A stretch of 64,000 nucleotides of DNA from Agrostemma githago (taxonomy: Eukaryota; Streptophyta; Magnoliopsida; Caryophyllales; Caryophyllaceae), in contig OY288243.1 in assembly GCA_958450325.1 (NCBI GenBank), positions 59,070,606-59,134,605 of the forward strand, in the 5' to 3' direction. Shown here in pieces: positions 22,001-34,299 of this stretch. Within the stretch, counting starts at the first letter, position 1, and each line of letters begins with the position of its first letter. Made by a program: the position numbers and the translations under genes. The notes under the pieces were generated by a model. That model was given only the letters and a program-made list of their open reading frames with translations, ran no database searches and was not told where the DNA came from.

Positions 22001-23049
22001 TTGTAAACTCGATTTGTGTTTGGATTTTGTATATCTTGCATATTTTAAACTTTTAGTTCTTTGATTAGGCTTATTAGTCTTGCGGTTCAGTCGTGGTTTA
22101 GTATGTTTTAGGTGTATTAGGATTGCGTAGGAGTGTGCAAATGCTTTTTCAGGGTGCATTTAAATAGGTTAGTTTGAGCTGGGAGTTGGATCAAGTGGTA
22201 CGTTGATTATAACGTTTGACTCGGTGTTGTGTGCAATATTCGTAAAGCATCTCGTGACTAACATGTTTTAATCAAGTGTGTCCGTTATTGAGAGGCGAGT
22301 GTAATTGTTTCGATACTCGTGTTTAAAATGAAGTAAGAAAAAAAAGTTAAACCACTTTTTACACTTTAAAGACAATGCCGTATTGAACTACAGACGCATA
22401 TTGACGATGCCACTCGAGGCTACAACACGCCTAGGTGGGGTAGCTTATCCCCCTAAAAAAATAAAATAAAAAAACATTTAATTCCGGTGGATCCGGTGGA
22501 TGAAAACGGTTCTTCCGTGTAGACCTTTCATTCTTGCGCGGGGGTTATAATGGGCGCTTCGGTTTTTGGAAAGGGGTTTACTGACTTTAAGAGGTCGTTC
22601 CTAACGTCCGGGGTTGTCAAGTAATAGCTGATAGGGTAAAGCGTGGCTGACAGCCTAGGATTCAGGCGCCAGGAGGCTGATGGTCAAGAATATCGACGCC
22701 TGGGCTTGGGCGGCTTGATCTTCGGCCGCCCGTGTTCGGGCGGCCTGGTTCTCGGTTATGGAAATTTTCCGCAATTTCCTAATTGTTGTGCGATTAAGGC
22801 TATATACGCGGGTTATGGGTGCTCGTTTTAGACATAATTAGATACCCATGTCTTTATAGCTTCCTTTAATTTTTGGAGTTATGTCGGGTTTTGGGAGTCT
22901 CTTAACCGGGTGTATGGGTCATCTTAAGAAAGGTTATCTTAAGGGTGTTGCCAGGTGACGGTTTGTCTATTGTTACCGTCATAAAATAGATTAAAGTGCA
23001 AGATGACTTTTTGTTGGCATGTTCTCATTTTTGGGATGCTAAGAACCAC
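22001..23049. other. Noncoding stretch of T
   Basis: No gene recognised. There is a short GC-rich part at 22640-22770 with repeated ggcgcc and ggccgcc groups. A frame at 22643-22831 has no motif. Confidence 0.4.
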
Positions 23050-24000
23050 ATTTTTGCTTTCCCAGGGGTAATGTTTGTCCTCTCCCTAAGGAGCTAGATG
23101 CTATAGATGGGTGGCATTCGCTTCGTCCTTGTATACTTACTGGGGGTGATGTTCCCGTGGAACGACTTCGTCATTTCTTGGACATCTCTTTGTTAGAGGA
23201 AGCTAATGCTTTCTTTGGAGAAGGTGGCATTGACTTAAAGTTACTTGTTAAGGCATTATCACAGAAAGGCTCTCGTGATATTTTGCCTTTAGACCGTAAA
23301 CGAGCTCTTACTATTGCGGTGGCATGTTATTTTTTCTTTTTGAGGATACGTCGATGCATGAAGGCTGGGGTAGTCCTTAAGTTTTGCATGTTGTGATGGG
23401 GATGGAGCATGGACGATCGCCCTCTTGACTTATTATGGCCTGGGTGAGCTTATCATGGGTCTTGACACCCGTGCACGAATACATTGTGCTCCCTTTCGGG
23501 GTTCTAGGGTTATTTTGCAGGTACGTCGGGGTACTAGTTTTCTTTTTCGAAACTTGCCTTAGTTCGAAAGTTTGAGACTATTTTGTGATTTGTGCAGGTT
23601 TGGCTACAGGAGGGGTTAGGTTTGATTGAGCCCCCTCGGCTTATTAAGGGTTACAGGTATAAAGGCTTTGCTGGTCGGAATGTGGTGCAGCCGTGGAACG
23701 ATGGCTATACTGAAGAGAAGTGGCTTTCCCACTTGCGGGCCAGCGGAGGGGTCACCATTAGGTGGACGATACCGTGGTGGCATATCAGTGGATATATCGG
23801 GCTCCCATTCTCATTACCGGCCCGTACTATGCAGATACTATTTTTAAGCGACTGCGTTCGTATTTATCCGGATAGGCTAATGCGCCAAATGGGTGCGAGG
23901 CAAGTCACCTTAGAGGTTACCGCTAGTGCTACCGATTCTTACCCATGGAATGAGGATTCCCTTAGAAGGTTCGAAATGTCATGAAGACAAAGGACTATAT
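23050..24000 (+). pseudogene. Second antisense coding region in T, PMD-like C-terminal part
   Basis: Two open segments on +: about 23070-23330 (WHSLRPCILTGGDVPVERL, LDISLLEEANAFFG) and 23592-23984 (PWWHISGYIGLPFSLPARTM, YPDRLMRQMGARQVTLEV). An intron with GT and a TGCAG acceptor may separate them (about 23520-23597). The RLMRQMGARQ segment resembles the RQFG-Q motif near the end of plant mobile domains, and the tryptophan-rich segment resembles related domains of unknown function. The match is weak. It may be the diverged end of a second PMD copy. A frameshift follows at about 23985. Confidence 0.35.
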
Positions 24001-25013
24001 TTCTTTAGAAAATGTTCGGCCGACACTCCCGACTTATGCCCGGCGGGGAGCTTACGATATTCGACAGCGCGGGACAAGTCAAATGTAAGGAAGACCATGA
24101 TGCTACGGGATAAGGTGGCGGTACGAGTTACCGTCACTAAGCACTCGACCAAAGGCAGTGTTACCGATCCTTGTGTCGTCAATCATCTAAACGGACCAAG
24201 ACTGACAAGACCCATATTGAAATGTGACTGAGGAAGGGAAATGGGACTGGCTGAGCTCACCTCGGGCTAAGAGGGTGGAGGCTTGTGAGCGGAGGGTCTG
24301 TAGTGAGAGACCCGGAGAAGCACGCCCGAATGGTAAGGAAAGGGGAAAGTTGGACCGGTAGAGACCAACCGTTTAGTACTATGTTGTATAAATTGATATT
24401 ATATGGCGTATTAGTACTAGTTTTTTGTGAGGTTTTGTTTGTCATGTCGTTATGTTTGTGGAGTAGCCATGTGAAAGATATTCAATGTAAAGGGCCTCGA
24501 CAAATGCTTGATTTACTTAATTTTGCATTAATGAGAAGCACTTTTATTTTATTTTTCATTTTTTTTGGTGGCTCGCAACTTGATTCTTCATTTTGCCCGG
24601 AACCCCCTTTCGGGTTTTCACTCTGTCCTCGGCTCAGCTTTTGTTTTTTTTTTTTCTTCTTTTGCTATTTTTTTTTGCTATTTTTTTCTCTCTCTTTTTT
24701 TTTTACGGCTCGCAACTCAATTCTTCATTTTGCCCGGAGCGCTCTTTCAGGTTTTCACTCCGTCCTCGGCTCGTCATTTTTTTTCACGATGGCTTGCAAC
24801 TCGTTTCTTCATTTTGTCCTGAGCGCTCATTCGGGTTTTCACTCCGTCCTTGGCTTATCGTTTGTGCTTCATCATCAAAGTAACTCGTTAATCGGAGCAT
24901 AAGATGATTCCGATTTGCATGTGAATCAAGTAATCGATTTTATTATTTTTTGTGGTTGTACCCTTGGTAGGGTTGCCTACGTATTCATGTTTAGATGGAA
25001 TCAAACCATGTTC
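24001..25013. other. Noncoding region with a minisatellite, 3' of T pol
   Basis: No gene. It holds the minisatellite listed at 24567-24865, T-runs, and on the minus strand the conserved gaatacgtaggcaaccct block (about 24968-24986). Confidence 0.5.
24567..24865. repeat. Three-copy minisatellite (cgcaact... cttcattttgcccgga ... ttttcactccgtcct)
   Basis: Three units beginning near 24572, 24708 and 24794 share gcaactcaattcttcatttt and gggttttcactccgtcct. T-rich spacers vary in length. Long Phe/Leu frames here are not genes. Confidence 0.75.
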
Positions 25014-25449
25014 GTTCTGATGATCGTTGTCAGCTGTGCGCACAGGAATCAGAGACTGTAAAACATCAGTTTTGCAGATGCACGTATAGCCTGCAGATAT
25101 TGACAGGAATTGCAAGCTGGTTGCAGTTCAATCCGATGCCTGATGTTAATTTCCCGTGGAGAATGCTTCTAAGAGGAACGAAGCTTCAAAGGGCCATAAA
25201 AAATGGTGTTATTAATGATGTCATATATTACACTTGGAGGCAAAGAAATGAAGCAAAAAATGATGCTAGTATTAAGAGGCCAATTTATGTAATAAAAGAG
25301 ATCAAAGATTAGACAATTAGATTTATTAAGAACAAAAATAAAAAAGGACTCAGTGACAAGGATCGATCCTTTATTTCGAGGATTACTTGTTACTAGTCTT
25401 ATTTGTACATTTGTGATTATTCTTTATAATATTACCCTTTACCAAAAAA
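25014..25449 (+). mobile_element. 5'-truncated LINE insertion in T
   Basis: The insertion is flanked by AACCATGTTC at 25004-25013 and 25451-25460 and ends in ttaccaaaaaaa. It encodes the last 95 residues of a LINE ORF2: a zinc-binding zf-RVT segment (DDRCQLCAQESETVKHQFCR) and a tail ending IYVIKEIKD with a stop at 25310-25312. Only the extreme 3' end was copied, as is usual for LINE target-primed reverse transcription. Confidence 0.85.
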
Positions 25450-25559
25450 AAACCATGTTCCTAGTTCATAAAAATGTGCGTGATTTTGCTTTAGACTAGT
25501 TATGCCAATTATCGATGTGAAGTGTTTTTAAGCATTTTGTTGGGTTTTCACCCTAGCTC

Positions 25560-27250
25560 AGAGATCAGGATGAGGTTTGTTTGGGAGGTTAAGGATGTAG
25601 CGTTTAAGCTGGTCCATGTGGTTGAGGTTGAGAATTCTTGACTGTCTAGGTCGATAATGATTACGGCGCCCCCTGTGAGTATCTTCTTGACCAGGTAGGG
25701 GCCTACCCAGTTTGGTTTGAATTTCCCTCTGGGGTCTACGGGTAGGGGTGCTCTAATGGATTTGTAGATCTCCCTCGTGTATGTTTCGAGACTTAACTCG
25801 TTTGTTAAAGGCTCGTTGTATTCTTTGTTGGTAGGCTTGCACGTTGGATGGTGCATGTATTCTACGTTCGCCTAGGAGTACTAGCTGATCATAACGTTTT
25901 TGGTTCCACTCTTCTTCGGGAATGCCGCTTTCAGTATCCTTAGCGAGGGTATTTCTAATTCTATTGGCTGTACGGCTTTGGAGCCGTAGGTTAGGTAGTA
26001 AGGTGTCGCTCTGGTGGGAGTTCGTTAGGAGGTTTGGTATCCCCATAATGCAAAGAGTATTTTGTTTGGCCAATCTCGGTAATTGTCTATCATCTTCTTA
26101 AGGATGGTGATGATGGTATTGTTTGCTGATTCCACAGCCACGTTCATTTGAGGTCTGTAGGGTGATGATTTGTGTCGTTGGATTTTGTATTTGTCTAGGG
26201 GTTTTTGGGTGTCGGCTCTAAAGTGAGCCCCCTGATCACTGATGATTTCGTGTGGTATGAAATAAAAGGGAAATGATGTTATTTTGTAGGAATTTGACTA
26301 CTTGTTTGGAGGTCAGTATGGTGTATGAGGCTGCTTCTACCCATTTGGTAAAGTAATCGACTGTCACTAGTATAAAATAGTGTCCGCCGGTTCCAGATGG
26401 GTGTACTTTTCCTACGATGTCTATTCCCCAGGTAGAGAAGGGTCGGGGTGTTGTTGTGGTGTGGAGCGGATATGGCGATAGGTATTGGATATTGGCGAAT
26501 ATTTGACAGTTGTGATAGTGGCGGACGTGATGTTGGCAGTCTGCCTCTAGGGTGGTCCAGCAATAACCTAATCTCCTTATCTTACGGGCTAACAAGTGTG
26601 CGCTCATGTGGGATCCGCATTCCCCGTCATGTACTTCTTCCATGACCTGTTTGGACTGGGTTTTGTTTATGCATCTGAGGAGTACTCCTTGTGGGGTTCG
26701 TTTGTATAGTAACCCTTGGTTTAGGATGTAGTGTGTGGCTTGTATTCTTAAGGGACATTTGCTTTTAGTGTTTGTATTTGGTGGGTATGATCCGTCAGTT
26801 TTGATGTCTAGGATCATTTTGTACTAGGGTTCTTTGGGCGTGTCGACGGTTTCGTTGCTGAGGATATAGGCAGGTTGCTCACTTTTCCCCACACAGATAG
26901 GCATAGGAAAAAGGTTATCGGGTATGTTTATTACTGAGGCTAACTTGGACAGGGAATCCGCGAATTGGTTTTCCTTGCGGGGTATGTCTATGAAGTCGAT
27001 TTCGGTGAATGCTTGGGATATTGATTTGATTTCGGTTTAATATGGAGCTAGGCTTTCGCTATAAACCTTCCAAGTGCCCGTGGCTTGGTTGACTACTAAG
27101 AATGAATCTCCGTGGACTCTAAGGTTCTTAATCCCTAGTGTTGTTGCGGCTTTTAGCCCTGTTAGGGAAGCTTCGTATTCGGCTGCGTTATTGGTTATTG
27201 GAAGTCTAGTTTGATTGATATGGGTGTATGGTCGCCTTCTAGGGGTGGGT
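25560..27250 (-). pseudogene. pol: T pol: RNase H and integrase, degenerate; RT missing
   Basis: Reading down the minus strand: RNase H at 27205-26900 (AAEYEASLTGLKAATTLGIK, LRVHGDSFLVVNQATGTW, FADSLSKLAS) with a TAA near 27040. The integrase zinc-binding domain (HDGECGSHMSAHLLARKIRR, then C-x2-C-like) and core follow in 26817-26236 (WGIDIVGKVHP, DYFTKWVEAASY). The second catalytic region (IPHEIISDQGAHFRADTQKP, then AVESANNTIITILKKMI) lies at 26260-26070 after a frame change. The C-terminus (RIQRAFNKRVKSRNIHEGDL, PRGKFKPNWVGPYLVKKIL) ends near 25590. No RT motif lies between gag and RNase H, so an internal deletion removed it. Confidence 0.85.
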
Positions 27251-27727
27251 ATCCTCTTTTGGATTTTTGGTTAGGTGATTGGCTACGAGTGGAGTTTAGG
27301 ATAGTTTCTTTGATCTCTTTTAGGGTGAACTTATGTGGGCGGTTAGTTGCAGCCCTTATGTTTTGATTGATTGCTATCGATAAATGGCATAGTATCGAGT
27401 CTTAAGTGAGAAAGCGCATTATTTTAAATCAAGGGATTGTCGAGGCGCGTTATAAAAGAAGAAAAGTTTATTTCTATTTATTGATAATAATATGCGGGTT
27501 ATGTGCCCGAGACATGATTTTTTTGGGGAGGTGGAGGACAGTCCCCCTCGCACCTCTTGACTCAAGATTTTTTTTTATTATAGCACTATTAAGTCTAGAC
27601 CCTAAGATGAACTAGACTCTGACTCGGAGGCGGGTTCACATGCCCTTAGAAGAATTTCGTCATGACCATATTTTGACCTTTATTATGATTCTGGCCTGGT
27701 CTCGGGACCGTGACTGATCTCCTGGTT
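27251..27727 (-). other. Deleted pol region of T between gag and RNase H
   Basis: No protease or RT motif can be read. A short minus-strand frame, FTLKEIKETILNSTRSQSPN, lies at about 27330-27270. This is probably scar sequence after loss of protease and RT. Confidence 0.5.
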
Positions 27728-28640
27728 TTAGACCCTTATGTAGTCTTCTGGGGACGCGACCTTTGAAGGGTGCCCGGGACTAGTTTCTGTTGGTGGATCG
27801 TCGAAGGGTTTGAAATAACTTGTGACAACAACTAACATCACTATCTCTCCCTCGGCGTTCCTGAAAGTAAAGTCTGCTTTTTGCCATTTTGAGGGAGGGA
27901 ATGTTCCTTCGTCGATCATATTTTGGATGACGTGCGTCAGTGTAAAGCACATCTCAGTATCATGCCCATTACCCTGATGGAATAGGCAATATGCATTAGG
28001 ACTCCATTTTTCGCTTCGTCTGTTGATTGGTGGGTCCGGACTGGGACCCATGGGCAAGAGTAACCCTTGATCGACTAGATGCTTGAGAGCTTCGGTGTAG
28101 GATGAATTAATTTTGGTAAGCTTTTTTTGTGACATTCTTACTTCGTCGGATAGGGCTTTTTGAGGCCTAAAGGTTATTTCTGCATTGACCTTAAGAGGTT
28201 TTGTCTGTGCAAAACATTGGGATGATCTACTAGGGGTAAGTTCTTAGGCGTGGTAATAATCACCTGAATTGGCATTTGTTTCGCTCTCCGTGTCCCTACT
28301 CTCAAGGAAATTGAGGCGGCTATCGATGTGACGGACCGAGGAGCATAGATCGGTTACTGAAGCATGGATGTTACGAACCAATCCGGTTAAGATGTTGACA
28401 TCGTTACGGATGCTTTCGATGGCATTTGAATCTATGGACATGTTCGGAAGATGATTCGGCAGGATAATGTCTGCGATCAGAATAGATCCACCGGATGATA
28501 TAAAGACTCGAGGAATGCCCACAGGTGAGCGAGACGTACAGAAACGAGGCACTTTGATTTGCGCACATTTGCGGTCATCGGTTTCGGGACTCAGGTGCGC
28601 TAGACTCTTGGTGTGTTTGGCGAAACGCCCAATTGATTTT
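27728..28640 (-). pseudogene. gag: T gag, C-terminal half
   Basis: On the minus strand one frame runs 28552-27728 with a TAA at 28244-28246. It shows a helical segment (IESIRNDVNILTGLVRNIHA), then SSYTEALKHLVDQGLLLP, then WSPNAYCLFHQGNGHDTEMC, the H-and-C zinc-binding block of plant Tat-type gag, and FTLTHVIQNMIDEGTFPPSK. A core gag domain is not apparent, so gag may be shortened. It formed the RNA-packaging particle. Confidence 0.7.
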
Positions 28641-28982
28641 GATCTCTAGAATGAGACGATTTGACATAAATCTCTGGTTGAGATTTAAGGAGAGTACTTC
28701 TCGGATAAGACGACCCAAAATATAAAACCTCGACTAGAGGTGACCTTAGTAACTAACACAGACAGTTAATCTAACGGTTGTACGACGTAAGGAATTAATT
28801 TCGCTCCCGGCTTGGAATCAAAGAGTTTTGATGTTTTCGAAAATGGATGAGTTTTGAAAGCAAATTTTTCGAAAGTGGGAGTCTTTTTGAAATCGGTATT
28901 ACGATGGTTTAGTGACATCGCCGGTGGCGCGTCGGAAAGTGTTGCTACGTGTGCGTTAAGAACTTGACGATAGCAAAAGTGT
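28641..28982 (-). other. Upstream part of T gag/leader, left of the R insertion
   Basis: No clear coding motif. It ends in the target duplication AGTGT (28978-28982). Confidence 0.5.
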
Positions 28983-30845
28983 TGTAAGAACCCTAAATTT
29001 TCGCGACCAAAACAATAAACTGAAATAAGAAAATTCAAAGCTGTTACTCCGAACTTAGCTCACAAATCTAAGTGCAAGGCAAATAAAATAATATAAATTA
29101 ACCGAAAAAGAAGTTTAATAGAAATAATTGAAACGAAGTCGAAATTCGGTAATTAATTTAATGAAAACGTTGCAGAGGAAGTTTTAAGTCTTACAAAATC
29201 CAAAATGATTTAAAAATAATTTCAAACCAATAAATCCAATATAAATGAAAATAGCTCGGTGCCAAAGTTAAATAATTAAAATTCTTCGTTGCTCAGCAAA
29301 CCCGAAGCCAGAATGCACCCATGCAACATATCAAGTGTACCTATCTACTGTACCCAAAATCACGAATTGGTACAGGTTCCAGTCGGGGAACGACCCAAAA
29401 CATAACGACGTCAGCAAAGCTGAGTAAAATATAACATAATAAAAACGTAGAATAATAATATAATAATTTTTATTGTAAACTGAAACCAGAGTTAAAAGTC
29501 ACTATTATGATAACAGAACACAATATTATAAAAATAGTAGTTAAAACCAAAACCAACCAAAAATATATTTTTCACCACCTTTGTGCCAAGGTCCTACCCT
29601 TGCACGGTCTAGAGGTATTACCTGTGCTTAGTTCGACATATATAGTGCGCACCTCTCGCATTTAGACAGTCAGTAGGATGATGCTGCCAAAGAAGAAAGT
29701 CTAACTACCTAGCAACTGGGGGCCGGTTACCCCATTCAAATATAACTCGGGCCGAGAGTTCAGTTTCGGGACGAAGTCCCAGGACCGTCCTAAACGCACC
29801 TTAAACCAACTAGACCAACAATGCTCACAGAGTCTGTTATAAATCTTCAAAAATTTTACCAAAACAATCCCAATGTGTGACTCGTGTCACAAGTTCAATA
29901 TCCAAAATATTACGAGTATCATAAAAATTCACCATTGACAAAATAATTTACAAACCTCTTTAAAAATATAATTTAAACCGAACATGCTCTTTACTTAAAT
30001 GTGAAAAGGGTAAAATGTTCTTACCTCTCAAGATGGTCAATTCAAGTTAAGATATGTCCAAAAAAATCTTTTTCTTCAAATCCACCGTCTACGATTAATA
30101 TAAACCGAATAAATAATTATCTACTGAATATATAATCGAGTCTATCTCGATAAGGCAACTCGTACTAGTAACATACGATCTCATCTCATGTAACCCTCTG
30201 ACTCTCATTACCTACACTAACTTCCAACCCAAGTGTAACAACCCTTCACTAATCATATAAATCTCCCTTCCACCTAACCTTGCTCAACCAATAACCTAAA
30301 TCACCATTCTAACTTTACTAATGCTTATTCATGATTAAAACATCAACATCCTCAAAAATACAAAACAGAGTATCAATGCCCTCAATACAACGACCCAAAA
30401 TAACACTGCAATTTCGACCCACATGACAGAATTTAGCGGACACGTCATCGAAACTCAAATATCAATATTTACGACCTTCTTTCCACCACAAATCGATAAT
30501 TACGGGCAATAAGATTACACCCAAACGATATTTACACCATACCCTTAATATTTTAATCAGATTCAGTAACTCATCAGCCCTACTCACAAAACTTGGTTTA
30601 TATATTAAAGGAAAACAAATAAAGATCTTTAATAGAATTGGTACTTACAATTTTATGAAGGAGGACGTAAAAGCGTGTTTATATTACCAAGGATCAAGAC
30701 TTGGTTTCACAACGGCAATCGAAATAAAAGAAAACAGAGGGAGGAGGGTGTACACAGTAGTGGGTGACAGAGTAGTAAGAAAGATAGAAAGAATGATGGG
30801 GTGGGTTTGGGACACATAGATGTAGGGTTTAATAGGACTTAGTTG

Positions 30846-30876
<31 letters not shown>

Positions 30877-31099
30877 TATTATTCGTGTTCGACTCAAAGT
30901 ACAATCCGAAATCAAGCCAGCATATAAATAACGTTCCACTTTTTAAAATAGTCCAAAGACGATTTACTTTATGGAGCTCCAAAAATACTTTAATATTTAA
31001 AACGATATCGAAAATATTTTTCAAACTTAAAATCCCGATTTAAATAAAAGTAGAAAAGTCAAACTCTATAATTGACTCGGAAAATAACGGGGTGTTACA
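28983..31099 (-). repeat. 3' LTR of R (2117 bp)
   Basis: Starts TGTAAGAACCC and ends GGGGTGTTACA on +. It contains a (CAT)n run at 30847-30878. Compared with the other LTR it keeps about 190 bp (about 30335-30520) that the other copy has lost, and lacks the long TTG array. Confidence 0.85.
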
Positions 31100-31113
31100 A
31101 ACTTCTCTCCTTC
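31100..31113 (-). promoter_or_regulatory. Polypurine tract of R
   Basis: On the minus strand GAAGGAGAGAAGTT precedes the LTR start TGTAACACC, and ACTTCGAGGACGAAGTTTTG lies just upstream, as usual for Tekay/Del elements. Confidence 0.8.
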
Positions 31114-32027
31114 AAACAAAACTTCGTCCTCGAAGTTTAAACTCATCACTGAACTAAAGTCTTACATTTCTCACAAACATCCAAAATAAACCATTTACTC
31201 CATACATCCAAAATCCATCAAAATTTCTCATATATTTCCAAAATAAACTGTTTATTCCATATATCCAAAATCCACCAAGAGAAGCACGTAACCTCTAAAA
31301 TGTCTCACATTTCTAAATTCCTCGAATATATATCAATAATATATCCAAAATTCTTTCAAACAAACACACAAGCCTTAAGGTATCTCATATTTCTAAATTC
31401 CTCAAATTTCAAAGTAGCACAACCTCACAACCACTGAATTCCATGAGATCACCAATTTCCACGAGATATTACCAAAGTAACAAACTTCACAACCACCTAA
31501 ATCCACAAGATCACCTAAGTCCACAGGATAATGTTAGAGTACGAAACCACCACGATTCTCATATTCCTCAAACCATAAGATAATACTAGAGTTCTAAACT
31601 ACCAAGTTTCTCATATTCCTCAAAGGCAAAAGTATCACTAAGAAAGTTAGGAGCATGTCGGACAAAACAATTAAATTACTTCAAAATTTGAAATTTCGCA
31701 AGTTCAACTTTTTTTTCCACAAATGCGAAATGCACCAAATCTATCAATTACACGTGCGTTGAGCACAACCGAACAATCATATGTGTTAAACAAAACAAAC
31801 AATAATATGTGCGTTGAACACCAACAAACCACCAATATCCAGAATATGTGCGTTGAGCACAAACAACCAATAATATGTGTGTGCGTTGAGCACAAACAAG
31901 CCATCAATATATGTGAACAAATCAATTTCGAGTGACAACAAATAATCAATGTCATTGTGCTAATTAAGCACCAACAATAATCAATATATCCATATTTGTA
32001 ACTGGTAAACAATAATACCATGAAACC
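31114..32027 (-). other. 3' noncoding region of R
   Basis: No gene. AT-rich with repeated ctcatattcctcaaa groups at 31380-31620 and the short tandem array at 31745-31925. Confidence 0.5.
31745..31925. repeat. Degenerate tandem repeat (atatgtgcgttgagcacaaacaa)
   Basis: About five units of roughly 30-45 bp with the core tgtgcgttgagcacaa. Confidence 0.7.
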
Positions 32028-33560
32028 TCACAAGAATAATGTCAAATTAACATAAAGCAATTTATTCATGCATATTTCTATCCCCCTTAAAACAAAGCTT
32101 TGTGCACGAAGCACGAAAATAATCTTCAGCAGATGAGGGTATTCATATCTCATGGTTGACCCAACTTCCCAAGCACCCTCCTCCACACATTTGTTATTGT
32201 TCCACAAAATTTTGGCCATTTTTGTTTCACCTCTACGGGTTTTACGCACCGTACTATCCAAAATATGAACATAAGTCTCTTCATAAGTCATAGTCTTATC
32301 AAGCCCAATGAGTTCTAGGATCTAAATTAAAACATGTAATGGATCACTAATGCATTTCCTTAGTTGGGAGACATGGAACACCTCATGTACTCGTGCTAAA
32401 TCAGCTACTAATCAATGTGCTCCAAAATTTCATATGTCCAACTAACTTTGGGTTCAATTTGCCTTCATTACCAAACCTCAAATTTCACATGTCTACGAGT
32501 TTTAGCTACACAACTCTTCTAACGGTTTTAAGCCGCTTTTATCCTATCCTGTATAATCCTAACATGTTCAACAATTTCATTTATCATCTCGGACCCTAAA
32601 GCCACAAACTCGCTAATAGCATCCCAATACATTGGATTCCTACACTTATGTCCATAAAATGCCTCAAATAGTGTCATCTGAATTGTAGTCTGGTAACTAT
32701 TATTATATGAGAAATCAGTAAGATCTAACTTATCCTCTTAACCCCTGAAACTGTAAGGCACAAGCTCACAACATATCCTCAAGTATTTGGTTTGTCCTTT
32801 TGGTTTGACCATCAATAGCAGAATAAAATGATGCACTCATCTTAACATTGGTTCCCAGTGTTGGCTCAAGTTTCTCCCAAAATATTGAAACACATCTATA
32901 TCGCTAACTAATACTCTCTCCTATTCAGAGTATTCTTCCCACTTTCCTTTTTGAGCTTAGTTTGGTTTTCTTCCCACTTTCCTTTTTTTGGAAATAATTT
33001 TAATCATTCTTTATTCTTCCTTCAATTCTTTATTCTTTTCCTCCACACCTAAACCCAACACCTTTTCACTTTATATCCCACCTTTTACACTTCATACCCC
33101 ACTTTCTATTCATCTCTCTTACTTTATCTCCACCCTTATTATTATTTTACTCCCCTCCTTGGTTTCCCCCCAAAAAAAATTGGGGAAGAATACTCTGAAT
33201 AGGAGGGAGTATAATATCCTTTGAAATTTCATAAAGTCTTACCACATAATGTATATAAGTATCAGCAAGTGGCTTCTTCTCTCATGTATCATTCATTGGA
33301 ATGAAATGTGCACTCTTAGTTAGCCTATCAATTATAACCCAAATCAAATCATTACCTTTTTGTGACCTTAGCAACCCAACTATAAAATGCACAAAGATTG
33401 AACTTCACCATTCGCAAACTTCTGAAGGTTGTAGTTCTTCCTGAGGTCTCCTATGTTCACTCTTATCCTTCTAACAGATCAAGTACTAAGCCAAAAAAAA
33501 ATCTGCAATTTGTTTCTTCATACTAGACCACCAAAATCCATGTTCTAAATCCGCATACAT
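32028..33560 (-). pseudogene. pol: Integrase and chromodomain of R, split by a MITE
   Basis: Zinc-binding region: KMYADLEHGFWWSSMKKQIA (about 33560-33495). Core: KGNDLIWVIIDRLTKSAHFI (about 33360-33300). After the MITE (32912-33211): IDGQTKRTNQILEDML and DFSYNNSYQTTIQMTLFEAF (about 32830-32670). The end, 32291-32028, has HILDSTVRKTRRGETKMAKI, then VEEGAWEVGSTMRYEYPHLL, which matches the chromodomain-type tail of Tekay elements. That tail directs insertion to certain chromatin in this group (family knowledge). There are many stops. Confidence 0.8.
32912..33211. mobile_element. Stowaway-like MITE (300 bp) in the R integrase
   Basis: Inverted repeats tactctctcctattcagagt and, at the right end, the reverse complement of tactccctcctattcagagt, matching 28 of 29 bases including tattcttccc. 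TA dinucleotides lie at both ends. CTCCCTCC termini with a TA target are typical of Tc1/mariner-derived Stowaway MITEs. The inside is pyrimidine-rich with two copies of cttcccactttccttttt. Confidence 0.9.
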
Positions 33561-34299
33561 TTTATCACATTCTAAATGAACATGATACATCCTTTCCTTT
33601 AAGTCCTTGTAGTTAGGTACACAAATCTATCTCAACACTTAATAAATTCATTCGCATCGCGCTTGACAAAGCAGACTCATTCACCAACCAACTTATCCTA
33701 GAAAAATCCATCACCACCTTTCAATTCTTTAATAACACTCATTAATTTGCTCTCAACAGATAACACACCAAACGGGGTTCTTAATTTTGCCATTTTGATC
33801 CCAAATATCAGAAATTCTTACCTCAGCTTATCACAATGCATCACTAACAATACTGCATGAGAAAAAAAAATTATTCAAAGCATCGGCCACCACTTTGGCA
33901 TTTCCTACATGATACTGAATCACGATCTTATAGTCCTTAATCAAATCCAACCACCACCTCTATCTCACGTTTAATTAGCTCCTAATGGGTAAATATATAT
34001 CTTAAACCTTTGTGATCATAAAAACTTTAAAGGGTACACCAAACAGATAATGTCTCCAAATTTCAAGGTAAAGACTACAGTTGCTAACTCTAAATCATAA
34101 GTAGGATACTTTTTCCATAAAGTTTTAACTGCCTAAACGCATGAACAAACACTCTCTTATTCTTCTGAAAACCCAACATAATCCATTCTTAAGATACATA
34201 TGTATAAACCTCATAAGTTTCATTTCCATCCGGTAACACCAATACCGGAGTAATGGTCAACTTTATTTTCCCTTTAAAATACATGAAGATTTCTCACGC

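Noticed and set aside
24285..24902. Phe-rich ORFs
   Set aside because: T-runs in a minisatellite; no domain.
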